From CAJXMH01 sp040220135 (lineage in GTDB: Bacteria; Bacteroidota; Bacteroidia; Flavobacteriales_E; Vicingaceae): a stretch of 64,000 bases of DNA. This document shows, one piece after another, positions 9,237-18,666 of this stretch (position 1 is its first letter; each line of letters begins with the position of its first letter). The stretch spans positions 186,001 through 250,000 of the forward strand of contig JAVJTT010000013.1 in NCBI GenBank assembly GCA_040220135.1, read 5' to 3'. A program made the position numbers and the translations under genes. The notes under the pieces were generated by a model. The model saw only the letters and a program-made list of their open reading frames with translations, made no database searches and had not been told where the DNA came from.

Positions 9237-9357
9237 TGGTTTTAGCCGAATGAGTAGATATGTATTTTCATATAACAGCGACTCTGTGATTCTGTTGGCT
9301 AAAATTGAATCGCAATGATTTTTAAAGCTTATTCGAAAGAAATGTAGATGCTTATTT

Positions 9358-9723
9358 CTACTTTCTCAAAATGTTTTCCATCTTTTTTCCTTTCGCTAAT
9401 TCATCTACCAATTTATCCAAATAGCGGACTTGTTGAGTAAGTCGAAATTCAATTTCCTCTACTCGGTAACCGCAAATGACCCCTTTTATGAAGTGTGCGT
9501 TCGGGTTCAAGGTAGCCCTGTCAAAAAAAGTCTCAAAAGTTACTTTTTCATCAATCAGGCTTTGAATTTGCTTCTCATCAAAACCACAGAGCCATTCAAT
9601 AAGCTGGTGTAAGTCTGCTTTGGTTTTTCCTTTCTTCTCAACCTTGGTCACATAATGCGGGTAGACGGAAGAAAAAGTCATTTTAGCGATACGTTCGTTT
9701 TGTTGGGCTGTTACTTTCATCAT
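9358..9723 (-). CDS. DUF2200 family protein
   Basis: The 121-residue sequence is a close match to my memory of the DUF2200 family: RIAKMTFSSVYPHYVTKVE at the start, VTFETFFDRATLNPNAH in the middle and VRYLDKLVDELAKGKKM at the end. The family is widespread in bacteria with no known biochemical role. It is 9 nt downstream of an SRPBCC-domain gene. Two ATG codons are adjacent at the start; either may be used. Confidence 0.85.
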   Translation of the reverse strand: MMKVTAQQNERIAKMTFSSVYPHYVTKVEKKGKTKADLHQLIEWLCGFDEKQIQSLIDEKVTFETFFDRATLNPNAHFIKGVICGYRVEEIEFRLTQQVRYLDKLVDELAKGKKMENILRK

Positions 9724-9732
9724 GAATAGAAA

Positions 9733-10173
9733 TTAAGTTTTTCGCATAAAGTCATAGGCGCCTTTTCTGAGGTTTATGCCGTGTTCAAGGTAGGCTTTCA
9801 AACAGTCTAGAAAATTAGCCCAACCTGCACTGTTGCTCAAAGCCCAATTTAAGTTTTCTTCATTGAGCTCTTTTTCTTCTTCTCGCACTCTAACCAAAGT
9901 AGATTGGTTGGGAAGTGACTTTAAAGTAATGTTGACCACTGTTTCAGGGTCCCAAACAAAAGAAACCAAATGATAAGGCTCAACATTTACTTCAGTAATG
10001 GGAAACTCCTCTTCAAACTCCGGAAACTTCCATATTAGGTCCTTCCCGTTCTCTAAACTCCCATTGCTTTCAGAGATAAAGTATTGGGTCATTTTAGCCG
10101 GATTTACTAGGGCTTCAAACACCTCTTCAATAGGCTTTGCAATTTGTAGCGCTGCTTTTGATCTTAGTTTCAT
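9733..10173 (-). CDS. SRPBCC (AHSA1/START-like) domain protein
   Basis: A 146-residue single-domain protein with the SRPBCC pattern: an IAKPIEEVFEALVNPAKMTQYF opening helix region, a beta-sheet with SFVWDPE and TLVRVREEE strands, and a long C-terminal helix (GWANFLDCLKAYLEHG). Proteins of this fold bind hydrophobic ligands or act as co-chaperone-like modules; none can be assigned. It forms a two-gene unit with the DUF2200 gene. Confidence 0.8.
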   Translation of the reverse strand: MKLRSKAALQIAKPIEEVFEALVNPAKMTQYFISESNGSLENGKDLIWKFPEFEEEFPITEVNVEPYHLVSFVWDPETVVNITLKSLPNQSTLVRVREEEKELNEENLNWALSNSAGWANFLDCLKAYLEHGINLRKGAYDFMRKT

Positions 10174-10282
10174 TTTTAACTTTATTGTTATGGCTGCTTA
10201 ATCAAGTTTACCACTACAAGTTTAGGAAAAGTGAAACGACTCTTCGATAAGTGGTAATTTCGGAACTGAAAACTTTCCCAGT

Positions 10283-11668
10283 ATGAAGTCCATTTTTACC
10301 ATTTTTCTTTTAGTATTTATCTCTACCACTACAAGCAGTCAGGAAAAGGACTCTTTGCAGCTACGCAAGATCTTTGATATCGCTCTGACCGAAGGACATG
10401 CCTACGAAAATCTGCGTTCGCTTTGCAAAGAGGTTGGCGCTCGATTAAGTGGCTCTCCGGCCGCCGATTCAGCAGTGATATGGGCACAAGAGCTTTTGGA
10501 ATCATACGAATTTGACAGTGTTTGGTTGATGCCGGTTACCGTACCGCATTGGGTAAGAGGAGATATTGAATTGGCCGGCTATGATGGGCGCGAAATGAGC
10601 ATTAAAACCTTGGGAGGCTCGGTTTCCTCTGAAGGTAGAATTAGCGCTGAAGTGATTGAAGTGCAAAACTTTGAGGAGCTGGAAGCTTTGGGAGAAGCTG
10701 AGGTAAAGGGTAAGCTCGTCTTCTTTAATCGCCCTATGGATAAAAAACTAATTAGCACCGGAGAAGCCTACGGAGGTTGCGTCAATCAAAGATGGGCTGG
10801 TGCAAGTGAAGCAGCTCAATTTGGAGCAGTGGGAGTTTTTGTCCGATCCATGAGTCACCACAAAGATCAACATGCGCACACCGGTTCCATGGGCTACAAA
10901 GAAGGCGTAAAGAGAATACCCTCAGTTGCTTTGAGCATTGAAGATGCGGAAGCTTTGAGCCAAGCCCTTAAAGAGAATCCGAAACTAAAAGCCTATTTGG
11001 AAGTGAATCCTAAAAGCTATCCGGACAAGCAGTCTTTTAATGTAATTGCTGAAATTAAAGGAACACAGGAGCCAGATAAGATCATCACTTTTGGAGGGCA
11101 TTTGGATTCTTGGGATGTTGGAGAGGGAGCTCATGACGATGGGGCAGGAGTGGTACATTCTATTGAAGCTTTACGTATTCTAAAGGAAATGGGCTATCAA
11201 CCAAGATACACCTTACGATGCGTGCTGTTTATGAACGAAGAGAACGGTAACCGAGGAGGGAAAACCTATGCCGCGGTGGCCAAAGAAAAAGGAGAAGTGC
11301 ATGTAGCGGCTTTGGAAAGTGATGCCGGTGGTTTTGTGCCACGTGGCTTTACCATGGATGGTAGCGATAGTCAAGTAAAGCAAATGCAAAAATGGGAGCC
11401 TTTGCTAGAACCGTATCGCTTGCATATTTTCAAGAAAGGTTGGGGCGGGGTAGATATAGGTCCTTTAAAGGAGCAAAACGTACCTTTAATTGGTTTGCGA
11501 ACCGATGATCAGCGCTACTTTGACCATCACCATTCGGATACCGATGTGTTTGAAAATGTGCATAAAAGAGAATTAGAGTTGGGGGCTGCCTCCCTTAGTT
11601 CTATGATCTACTTGGTAGACAAATACGGTTTGGGAAATTCAATGAAACCGATTCAACCCAAAGATTAG
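10283..11668 (+). CDS. Secreted M28-family zinc aminopeptidase/carboxypeptidase Q-like
   Basis: The 461-residue protein has a signal peptide, a protease-associated insert (residues about 110-240), and the M28 catalytic domain with co-catalytic zinc ligands in GGHLDSWDVGEGAHDDGAG, NEENGNRGG, a following Asp in ESDAGG, and a His in DHHHSDTD. This is the ligand set of di-zinc M28 exopeptidases such as carboxypeptidase Q-like enzymes. It should act in the periplasm on peptides. A TAATTTCG sequence at 10255-10262 is one base from the TAnnTTTG -7 consensus and is suitably placed. Confidence 0.88.
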   Translation: MKSIFTIFLLVFISTTTSSQEKDSLQLRKIFDIALTEGHAYENLRSLCKEVGARLSGSPAADSAVIWAQELLESYEFDSVWLMPVTVPHWVRGDIELAGYDGREMSIKTLGGSVSSEGRISAEVIEVQNFEELEALGEAEVKGKLVFFNRPMDKKLISTGEAYGGCVNQRWAGASEAAQFGAVGVFVRSMSHHKDQHAHTGSMGYKEGVKRIPSVALSIEDAEALSQALKENPKLKAYLEVNPKSYPDKQSFNVIAEIKGTQEPDKIITFGGHLDSWDVGEGAHDDGAGVVHSIEALRILKEMGYQPRYTLRCVLFMNEENGNRGGKTYAAVAKEKGEVHVAALESDAGGFVPRGFTMDGSDSQVKQMQKWEPLLEPYRLHIFKKGWGGVDIGPLKEQNVPLIGLRTDDQRYFDHHHSDTDVFENVHKRELELGAASLSSMIYLVDKYGLGNSMKPIQPKD

Positions 11669-11697
11669 TTAGCAGAGGAGCATAATTTTTATGCAAT

Positions 11698-14600
11698 TCA
11701 TCGTTTGATCAGTTTATAGCTTTGACTACCTAACTCAGTAACAAAGCGAATCAGATATAAACCATTAGCTTCATTTGATATGTCAATATGGGACTTTTTA
11801 CTCCTTATTGTTTTATCAAAGAGCATTCTACCCTTTATGTCGCTTAACTGAATTCGATAGTCAACAACCTTACTGCTAATAAAGAAATATCCCTCTGAAG
11901 GATTCGGGTAAATACTAAATTGATTGGATTGAATTTCTTCTACATTGGTAAGAAGCAAGTTAAAAACCGCTGAGGTATCACTTGCGCAATTGGCATTATA
12001 CGCCACAACTGTGTAATCTCCAGATTGTACTGCTACGATTTGCCTGCTGTTGAGCATCGGAATAAGAGTATCGTTCAAAAACCAAGCATAGTTTTGAGCA
12101 TTCACCCCTGCATCTAGCGTGTCTGAACCAATCAAGCTAATTACCGGAAGAGCAGGAGGTGTGTTCAACTCAACTTTTACATTTTGTGATGTATCAGAAA
12201 GGCAACCATTTACATCTTGATGCTGTACATAATAACGACCGCTGTCCAATACGGTGATTTTAGCCGCAGTGTCTGTGGTATTCCAACGATTACCAAAGCT
12301 GTATGATGAACGTAAAGTCACCGAATCTCCCGTGCAGATTTGTAAACTACCCTGCGTAACTGTGATCACCGGTGGTGCAGGCAAAGGCAGAACATTGGTG
12401 GTAAGGTGAAGTGAAGTGTCTGAGGTGCAACCTAAAGTATCCGTATGCTGAACGTAAAAGGTCCCATTATTATTAATTGTTAGGCTTACGGTAGTATCAC
12501 CGCTATTCCATCGATTGCCAAAAGCATAAGAAGAACTAATGCTAACCGAGTCACCTTGACAAAAAGTAAGGCTACCACTGTTAATACTGATGATAGGAGG
12601 TGCCGGCAAAGGGTTTACGCTGGTTTGAATATAATTAGATGTGTCTGACACACAGCCGTTGGTATCGGTGTAAGTTGCATAAAAGGTGCCGGCTTGTTTT
12701 ACCCAGATCTGGGCACTGCTATCACCTGAATTCCAAGTATTGCCTTGAACATAGTTTGACTGTAAAGCAAGCGAGTCTCCTTGACAAAAGTTAGGGTTTC
12801 CATTAGAAATAATGATGGGAGCTGCCGGTGCTTGAAGTCGGCTGATCTGTATACTGTCAGAAAGGCTGCTACAGCCATTGGTATCAGTGTATTGTACGGA
12901 ATAGCTGCCGTTCTGTTGTACAGTAATCTGACGGCTGCTGTCGCCAGTTGACCAGAGGTTATGTTGAGCGTAAGAGGAAGTCAAGACTATTGAGTCACCC
13001 TCGCAAAGGGCCGTATCTCCACTAAGACTGATGTTTGGAGGAGAAGGACTAGTTTGATAAAGTACTTCTTTCCTACTAGAATCTGAGCGGCAGCCATTCG
13101 CATCAATATGCTGTAGCCAAATGGTATCTGCTTGTGTCAATTGAATGGTTGCTTGAGTTGAGCCATTACTCCACAAATTTCCGAAAGAGTAGGAAGAAAC
13201 TAATCTTGCCGTATCTCCGGGACAAAAAGTACTGTCGCTTCCACTAAAATGAATGACAGGCGGAGCAGGCTTGGGATTTACGTTTACCAAAATGGAGGCG
13301 GTATCTGAGTTGAAGCCCCACTGGCTTACGTAAAGTTGATATAGCCCACTTTGGCTGCTATCGGCTTGTGCTATGATCACACTGTCTTGATTGGAAATAA
13401 AGCCATTGGGGCCACTCCAATGATAACTTACCCCCTGAATAGGTTGGCTGTAAATGATTAAACTTTCGCCACTACAAATCGGAGCATTGGTAAAAAGTTG
13501 AGGAATAGGAGGTTCATCAACGCAACGAATGTCGGCTACCCAACCGGAGGCATTATCTACAGAATTTGAACTAAACGCAAAAGTGAGAGCCCTCCCTGAA
13601 GAGGTGATGGTATCCGGGGCGGTGAAATAATAATACCGTCCGATCAATGGGGCATTGGTAGAAGCTCCATCGTAAATGTAAAGATCATCGAAGATATTGT
13701 CGGTGAAAAAGCTTTGGAAGATCATTTGCAAATGTGCTCTGTTAGCCGCTACGTAAGTTTGCGTTCGGCTGGTGCTGTTTGGGTAGTTTCCACTGCTGCC
13801 ACCATTGTCGGTAAAGGTTCCTTCGCATACATAGCGAACTCCGGTACTAATTCGAAACTCGGAGGGTGTAAAGCTGCTGTCGCAATCAAAAAAGGCCTGC
13901 CAACCTCTGCCTTGGGAAAGGGAATCACTTTTAAAATGAACCGTAAAACATCCACTCTCACTTTTAATGGGTTCTAATATCGATTGGCTTACATATTTGG
14001 CAATGGGAGGAGCCGTAGTGTCGCTGCCATCATAAACAATCAAACTGTCTCCACTTCTAAGGTCGAAGGCAGCCTGGTTAAAACGCATCTTGAAGATCTT
14101 GGTGGTATCGGCAGAACAAAAGGTGTGCACTGTGTTTTGCAGACTGTCGTAATCGGCATTAAAACCACCGTTATCATAGTAAACGCCGCTGCAAATCGTA
14201 TCTTTCTGATTATCGGTATGTTCGTGTACTTCAAGAGGAGGTCCGGCACAAGAAATGTCAGCCACCCATCCGGCAGCTCTTCCGGCTCCTGAAGTAACCC
14301 AATGAAAGGTGAGGGCATCCCCACTGGAGATAATGCTGTCAGGTACTCGGCTAGTAAAGTAGTACTTACCGATTAAAGGATATGAACGATCGGGTCCATC
14401 GTGAATTTCTAAATAATCGAAAATGTTATCGGTAACAAAACTTCGAAAGTCTACGATGAGTCGACTGCCTGAATAAGAGCGAAGCGTTTGAGTTAAATTG
14501 GTGTTGTCAGGATAATTTCCGTTTCCTCCATTGTCGTAAAAAACTCCATCGCACACATATCGTGTTCCGGTGCTGATCAAATAATTGTTTGCGGCTGGTG

Positions 14601-16110
14601 CAATGGTGTCGCAGCGAATTGCCGCTTGCCAACCGGTAGCTGAACTACTGCTACTGTCTGAACGAAACTTAAAGGTGAGACAAGCTGCCGTTGAAACAAT
14701 ATCTTCAATGCGAGAGCTACGCACATAAACGCCCAATGGCGGCGCTGAGGTGTCACTTCCGTCGTAGGCCCAAAGAGTATCGCCTACATTTAAGTTGGTA
14801 ACGGCCTCGTTAAAATCGGCGATTAAATATTTATGAGAGGCGTCGGCACAAATGGTATGGATAAATTCAGCAGAGTCTCGATAATTCGCTAGAATTCCGC
14901 CATCATCATAAAAAACTCCATTACAAGTGGTGTCTCGACCATTTTCTGCCATGTTGATAATGCTTAAAGGAGGTCCGCCACAAGAAATATCAGCCACCCA
15001 ACCTGCATCTCTGCCACTTCCTGAAGTAACCCAATGAAAGGTGAGGGCATCCCCACTAGAGATAATGCTATCCGGTACTCTACTGGTATAATAATATTTT
15101 CCGATCAAGGGGAAAGAGCGATCCGGTCCGTCGTGAATTTCTAAATAATCGAAAATGTTATCAGTGACAAACCACCTGAAATCAACTATGATTCGATTGC
15201 CATTATATGAGCGAAGGGTTTGAGTTAAGTTTGTATTGTCAGGATAGTTGCCATTGCCACCATTGTCGTAGAATACTCCATTACACACATAGCGAGTGCC
15301 GGTACTGATCAAATAATTGTTAGGAGGAGCGGAAATTGTATCGCAAGTAATTGCAGCCTGCCAACCTCTGCCATTACTGCTGCTGGAGTCAGATATAAAC
15401 TTAAAGGTAAGGCAGCGTCCGCGGGAGGAAAGTGTTTCAATACGAGAGTTACGAACATAAACTCCTAAGGGAGGAGCAGTAGTGTCGTTTCCATCGTAAG
15501 CCCAAAGGGTATCTCCGGTATTAAAGCTTGTAACAGCAGCACTAAAATCAGCTATTAAAAGTTGAGACGGATTGTCAGCACAGAAAGTATGAACTTGATA
15601 AGAAGAGTCTCGGTAGTTGGATTGACTGCCGCCATTGTCGTAAAAAGCGATTGCACAAGAAGTGTCAACCGCTTGATGGCTCATGTTAATTGGACTCAGC
15701 GCAGAGCCAAAACACTGGATACTGGCTGACCAACCATATCGGGTTGAAGAACCATTAGAAACAAAGTGGAAGGTAAGGGAGTTTCCGGTAGAGCGAATAA
15801 TGTTAGGAGCAGTATTAAAGAAGAATTTTCCCAGAAGCGGATAAGTTCGATCCGGACCGTCATGTACTTCCAAATAATTAAAAATATTTCGAGTCTGAAA
15901 GTTGTTAAAATCAAATTCTAAACGCTGTCCTCCGCTACTGAAAAAAGTATGGGTAAGGGTGGTATTTGTAGAATAATTCCCTGAAGGGCCGCCATTGTCG
16001 TAGAAGTTGCCGGAGCAAAGCGTGTCAATTCGGTTGCCCATGTTGATGTTCTGGGCGACCAAAGAAAAGTTGATGAGAAAACCAATGAGAAATATCAATA
16101 GTCTATTCAT
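11698..16110 (-). CDS. Giant CUB/Ig-like repeat T9SS surface protein
   Basis: A 1470-residue secreted protein. After a signal peptide (MNRLLIFLIGFLINFSLVAQ) come seven CUB-like domains, each opening C-x-G-x-FYDNGG and including a DGPDRS/YDGSDT turn. They alternate in two kinds: about 125 residues with VCxGVFYDNGGNGNYPD and about 120 with DTxCxxxFYDxGG. One Ig-like domain and about six PKD/Ig-like repeats (opening PAPPxI ... CxGDS ... SY) follow, then a T9SS type A sorting domain (FSIYPNPSEGYFF to SYKLIKR). CUB and Ig-like arrays fit a surface adhesin or matrix protein. The open frame extends to 16194, but the ATG at 16110 begins the signal peptide. Confidence 0.88.
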   Translation of the reverse strand: MNRLLIFLIGFLINFSLVAQNINMGNRIDTLCSGNFYDNGGPSGNYSTNTTLTHTFFSSGGQRLEFDFNNFQTRNIFNYLEVHDGPDRTYPLLGKFFFNTAPNIIRSTGNSLTFHFVSNGSSTRYGWSASIQCFGSALSPINMSHQAVDTSCAIAFYDNGGSQSNYRDSSYQVHTFCADNPSQLLIADFSAAVTSFNTGDTLWAYDGNDTTAPPLGVYVRNSRIETLSSRGRCLTFKFISDSSSSNGRGWQAAITCDTISAPPNNYLISTGTRYVCNGVFYDNGGNGNYPDNTNLTQTLRSYNGNRIIVDFRWFVTDNIFDYLEIHDGPDRSFPLIGKYYYTSRVPDSIISSGDALTFHWVTSGSGRDAGWVADISCGGPPLSIINMAENGRDTTCNGVFYDDGGILANYRDSAEFIHTICADASHKYLIADFNEAVTNLNVGDTLWAYDGSDTSAPPLGVYVRSSRIEDIVSTAACLTFKFRSDSSSSSATGWQAAIRCDTIAPAANNYLISTGTRYVCDGVFYDNGGNGNYPDNTNLTQTLRSYSGSRLIVDFRSFVTDNIFDYLEIHDGPDRSYPLIGKYYFTSRVPDSIISSGDALTFHWVTSGAGRAAGWVADISCAGPPLEVHEHTDNQKDTICSGVYYDNGGFNADYDSLQNTVHTFCSADTTKIFKMRFNQAAFDLRSGDSLIVYDGSDTTAPPIAKYVSQSILEPIKSESGCFTVHFKSDSLSQGRGWQAFFDCDSSFTPSEFRISTGVRYVCEGTFTDNGGSSGNYPNSTSRTQTYVAANRAHLQMIFQSFFTDNIFDDLYIYDGASTNAPLIGRYYYFTAPDTITSSGRALTFAFSSNSVDNASGWVADIRCVDEPPIPQLFTNAPICSGESLIIYSQPIQGVSYHWSGPNGFISNQDSVIIAQADSSQSGLYQLYVSQWGFNSDTASILVNVNPKPAPPVIHFSGSDSTFCPGDTARLVSSYSFGNLWSNGSTQATIQLTQADTIWLQHIDANGCRSDSSRKEVLYQTSPSPPNISLSGDTALCEGDSIVLTSSYAQHNLWSTGDSSRQITVQQNGSYSVQYTDTNGCSSLSDSIQISRLQAPAAPIIISNGNPNFCQGDSLALQSNYVQGNTWNSGDSSAQIWVKQAGTFYATYTDTNGCVSDTSNYIQTSVNPLPAPPIISINSGSLTFCQGDSVSISSSYAFGNRWNSGDTTVSLTINNNGTFYVQHTDTLGCTSDTSLHLTTNVLPLPAPPVITVTQGSLQICTGDSVTLRSSYSFGNRWNTTDTAAKITVLDSGRYYVQHQDVNGCLSDTSQNVKVELNTPPALPVISLIGSDTLDAGVNAQNYAWFLNDTLIPMLNSRQIVAVQSGDYTVVAYNANCASDTSAVFNLLLTNVEEIQSNQFSIYPNPSEGYFFISSKVVDYRIQLSDIKGRMLFDKTIRSKKSHIDISNEANGLYLIRFVTELGSQSYKLIKR

Positions 16111-16276
16111 GCTTGAACTTTTTTTGGGGCCTAAATTTCGCCATTTATGTAAAATCTGTTTTAGCTTTCGCTTTAAATATCTTACACTATCCATAAAAAT
16201 TGTTTATAGAGTATGTGCCGCAAAAAATGTTTTTAGTCTTGTAGATGAAGACTTCAATATAAGTAGAATAGTAAGG

Positions 16277-16492
16277 TTAAACCCCGGCTTTTCTGTTCCT
16301 AGAAAAAGCTACAAAACTCAAGATTATCGCTGCTGAAGAAATGAAAGTCATGAGCGTAGCCGGCATAAAATTGACAAAGCCACCAAGATCTAAAAAGAGG
16401 AAGTAGACTAAATCTGCCAAACCGCCACATATTGCAGCAAGGAAATAATCTGTATAATCCCATTTTGGCCAAGGGATAAGCTGTGTAATCAA
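16277..16492 (-). CDS. Possible small two-helix membrane protein
   Basis: A 71-codon frame with TTG start encodes two hydrophobic helices (YFLAAICGGLADLVYFLFL and ATLMTFISSAAIILSFVAF). A second frame of similar length overlaps it, starting 10 nt upstream, but its product is not membrane-like. Either a short real gene with a non-ATG start or a frameshifted remnant is possible. No family is recognised. Confidence 0.35.
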   Translation of the reverse strand: MITQLIPWPKWDYTDYFLAAICGGLADLVYFLFLDLGGFVNFMPATLMTFISSAAIILSFVAFSRNRKAGV

Positions 16493-16561
16493 CCTCTTTC
16501 AACTAGATGGACTTTGCCATTTACTTCTCCTTTGTGCTGAAGGATCGTTACTTTCTCAACC

Positions 16562-18034
16562 TTAATGTTCTTCAAGCTTTTTGTCTTTTTTAAAGCTCAG
16601 TTTATAGCTTAAACCATTGCTCGTGTCTATGCTTAAGTTCGCTTCAATTTGTTCAGCTAAAGCATTTACTATTTCTAAGCCCAAGCCCTCAGCATTGCCG
16701 CTTTTACTCCGATTTTTTATGCCAATTCCATTATCGGAAATAGTTAATTGATATTCATCCTTTTTTACACTGACCAACTCAATGCTTAGCGTGCCATTTT
16801 TTACCCCTTTAAAGGCATGCTTGAAAGCATTGGTTACTAATTCATTAATGATGAGCCCTAAATTAATGCTGAGGTCGATTTGAAAAAAGGCGGGACTGCA
16901 GTTAAACTTTTGTTTAATGTTTTTTTGCATCGGAAAGCTTTCATAAATGGATTGTACTAATTCTTTGATGTATAAACCAAAGTTGACCGATGACAAGTCG
17001 TTAGACTGATAGAGTTTGGTGTGGATCAAAGCCATGGAATTGATGCGATTACGACTCCGCGTTACGGCTTCTTGGATTTTCTGAGAATCTTCTATATGGT
17101 TGAATTCTAAGTTGAGCATGCTGGTAATGACCTGTAAGTTGTTCTTCACGCGATGGTGAATTTCTCTGAGCAGGGTCTCCTTCTCGGCAAGCGATTGCTT
17201 GATCTTACCTTCAATTTGCTTGCGTTCAAAAAAGATCGGCACCTTGTCAAGAGCCTGTTGATCACTTTCTAATTCCTCTAAGTATTCGTGAATGCGATCC
17301 GGCGGAGCCATGATAAAGCTGCAATGGTCATCTCCTTTAGCCTTGCAGCTAATTTCCACGGCGGTTAAAGCAAGGCCGTAACTTTCTTCGCACCAACCGG
17401 AAGAATAAGCAGCGTTTAAGATACAAACCGGCTTAGTGGAAGTTTTACCTTTTTTAATCCAAGAGTTAGCTTCAAAAGAATAGGGGTGTCGGTACTTGAG
17501 GAAGAAGTTCTCATCCGGGCTGGGATTGCTTTCTGCTAAAATCTCAACATAGGCCCAACCGCTATGGGCAAAAACCACCGGACCTGCAGCCATCCGTTCT
17601 AGGGGGTCGTTGAGCTGCATACTTTTGTGAAAATCGCGAGCATCTTCTTTGCCTAAGACATGCCCAATGTCGAAAAGAAAGTTTTGGCCAATGGTAAAGG
17701 CTTCAGCTTCTCCCTTATCACGGTACAGTTTTTTGATTTCTTGGAAGAAGCCGTAAGATAGTGAGCTTGCTTTTACCAATACATAACGCTCTTGGTTAAT
17801 GGAAATAGTGCCCTGCTCCGGATTTAGTTTCAGCTTTTCGAAATAGGATTGCACGGTTTGCTCTGCTTTGTCAAAAATGGGCGCAAAATCTTCAGGCACC
17901 TTTACCCGGGGACCTTTTTCGTCAGCTTCATTCAGCCTTCTCTTTAAGGCTTCATTCTCTGCTTTTAGTCTTTCAACTTCCGCTAGCAAGTGATCGATAT
18001 CTTCTTTTTCTTTCATGGTTATTTCAAGGGGCAT
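16562..18034 (-). CDS. Soluble histidine kinase with XylR_N/V4R sensor and HisKA_2 domain
   Basis: The 490-residue protein has a short coiled coil (residues about 8-38), a XylR_N-like region and V4R domain (about 50-255, with cysteines 204, 215, 230 and 238), then a HisKA_2 dimerisation/phosphoacceptor helix LLREIHHRVKNNLQ (His293/294) and an HATPase domain (N box NELVTNAFKHAF, G box DNGIGI, and GLGLEIV). XylR_N/V4R modules bind small hydrophobic molecules in XylR/DmpR-type activators, so the kinase may sense such a ligand in the cytoplasm; there is no membrane helix. No response regulator is adjacent. A second in-frame ATG at 18016 is an alternative start. Confidence 0.82.
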   Translation of the reverse strand: MPLEITMKEKEDIDHLLAEVERLKAENEALKRRLNEADEKGPRVKVPEDFAPIFDKAEQTVQSYFEKLKLNPEQGTISINQERYVLVKASSLSYGFFQEIKKLYRDKGEAEAFTIGQNFLFDIGHVLGKEDARDFHKSMQLNDPLERMAAGPVVFAHSGWAYVEILAESNPSPDENFFLKYRHPYSFEANSWIKKGKTSTKPVCILNAAYSSGWCEESYGLALTAVEISCKAKGDDHCSFIMAPPDRIHEYLEELESDQQALDKVPIFFERKQIEGKIKQSLAEKETLLREIHHRVKNNLQVITSMLNLEFNHIEDSQKIQEAVTRSRNRINSMALIHTKLYQSNDLSSVNFGLYIKELVQSIYESFPMQKNIKQKFNCSPAFFQIDLSINLGLIINELVTNAFKHAFKGVKNGTLSIELVSVKKDEYQLTISDNGIGIKNRSKSGNAEGLGLEIVNALAEQIEANLSIDTSNGLSYKLSFKKDKKLEEH

Positions 18035-18124
18035 TCCTTGTTCTAAAAGTACGAGTTGTTTTGAACTTAAACTTCAGTTGAAGAAGAATAGGAGAACTAC
18101 TACCATAGAAAGGAAAGATTTTTC

Positions 18125-18553
18125 TTAATCGACTAACACCTCTGTTCGATAGTTCTCCAACAAAATTTTGGTCATCCCCGCTTTGTCTTTACGCATCATG
18201 GCCATGGGTTCTCCGTTTTGGATAATGGGATTCAAGTCCCGCAGCTGAGCATCACTCCACAAAGCCAGTTCCACAATAATGGGGGTGAGGGAAAGCCCTT
18301 TTTCCGTGAGTTGATACAGCTTGGTTTTTTTATTGTTGGGCAAACGAGCTTGTTGCACTAGCTCCAATTCTTCTAAGAGCTTTAATTTGTTAGTCAAGAT
18401 GTTGGTGGCGATGCCCTCATCACTTTCTCGAAACGCTTTAAAGGTTTGCTTGTGCTCCAAAAGCATCAGTTTTACCAGCACCAACATCCACTTATCGCCG
18501 AGCACATCCAGGGCCGAAGTAATGGGACAATCACATCTAAAGCTTAACTCCAT
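18125..18553 (-). CDS. HxlR-family transcriptional regulator
   Basis: The 142-residue protein shows the HxlR winged-helix pattern: an N-terminal CDCPITSALDVLGDKW motif, the recognition region IATNILTNKLKLLEELELV, and a KLYQLTEKG wing. The two N-terminal cysteines could respond to oxidants or electrophiles, as in some HxlR members such as HypR and YodB. It is divergent from a SnoaL-like lipoprotein gene, and the 113-bp gap carries promoters for both genes and operator-like repeats, so it likely regulates itself and its neighbour. Confidence 0.9.
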   Translation of the reverse strand: MELSFRCDCPITSALDVLGDKWMLVLVKLMLLEHKQTFKAFRESDEGIATNILTNKLKLLEELELVQQARLPNNKKTKLYQLTEKGLSLTPIIVELALWSDAQLRDLNPIIQNGEPMAMMRKDKAGMTKILLENYRTEVLVD

Positions 18554-18560
18554 GGAAGTT

Positions 18561-18589
18561 CAAAAGTAATAATTAGTGGCAAATTGCAA
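18561..18589 (-). promoter_or_regulatory. Promoter of the HxlR gene with palindromic operator
   Basis: Read on the minus strand, TACTTTTG (18561-18568) matches the Bacteroidota -7 box TAnnTTTG, with a TTG -33 element at 18587-18589 spaced 18 nt. The -33 element lies in a perfect 12-bp palindrome AAATTGCAATTT (18581-18592), a plausible site for the HxlR dimer. The expected start of transcription is only a few bases from the ATG. Confidence 0.6.
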
Positions 18590-18605
18590 TTTATTTTTCA
18601 ATAAT

Positions 18606-18652
18606 ACTTGCAAAACAAAAGTAATATTCTATTTTTGCTTGCAAATAACAAG
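18606..18652 (+). promoter_or_regulatory. Promoter of the SnoaL-like gene with duplicated operator motif
   Basis: TATTTTTG (18630-18637) matches the TAnnTTTG -7 box and a TTG at 18608-18610 lies 19 nt upstream. Two similar sites beginning CTTGCAAA sit on the -33 region (18607-18624) and just after the -7 box (18638-18652, where CTTG and CAAG form an inverted repeat). Binding at either would block RNA polymerase, so they are candidate HxlR operators. Confidence 0.55.
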
Positions 18653-18666
18653 TAAAAATAAAAACT

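Noticed and set aside
9240..9304. 8-bp inverted repeat TTTTAGCC ... GGCTAAAA in the gap upstream of the methyltransferase gene
   Set aside because: The arms are short, the loop is 49 bp and no T run follows; chance is likely.
11680..11694. GCATAA-TTT-TTATGC hairpin between the convergent peptidase and CUB genes
   Set aside because: Weak AT-rich stem without a T run; not enough to call a terminator.
13714..14324. Several frames inside the CUB protein gene
   Set aside because: They are shadows of the long leftward gene, showing no independent start signal or domain.
16299..16502. 67-codon frame overlapping the two-helix ORF at 16277-16492
   Set aside because: It is rich in Cys, Trp and Arg without a membrane or domain pattern; the overlapping frame is more natural.
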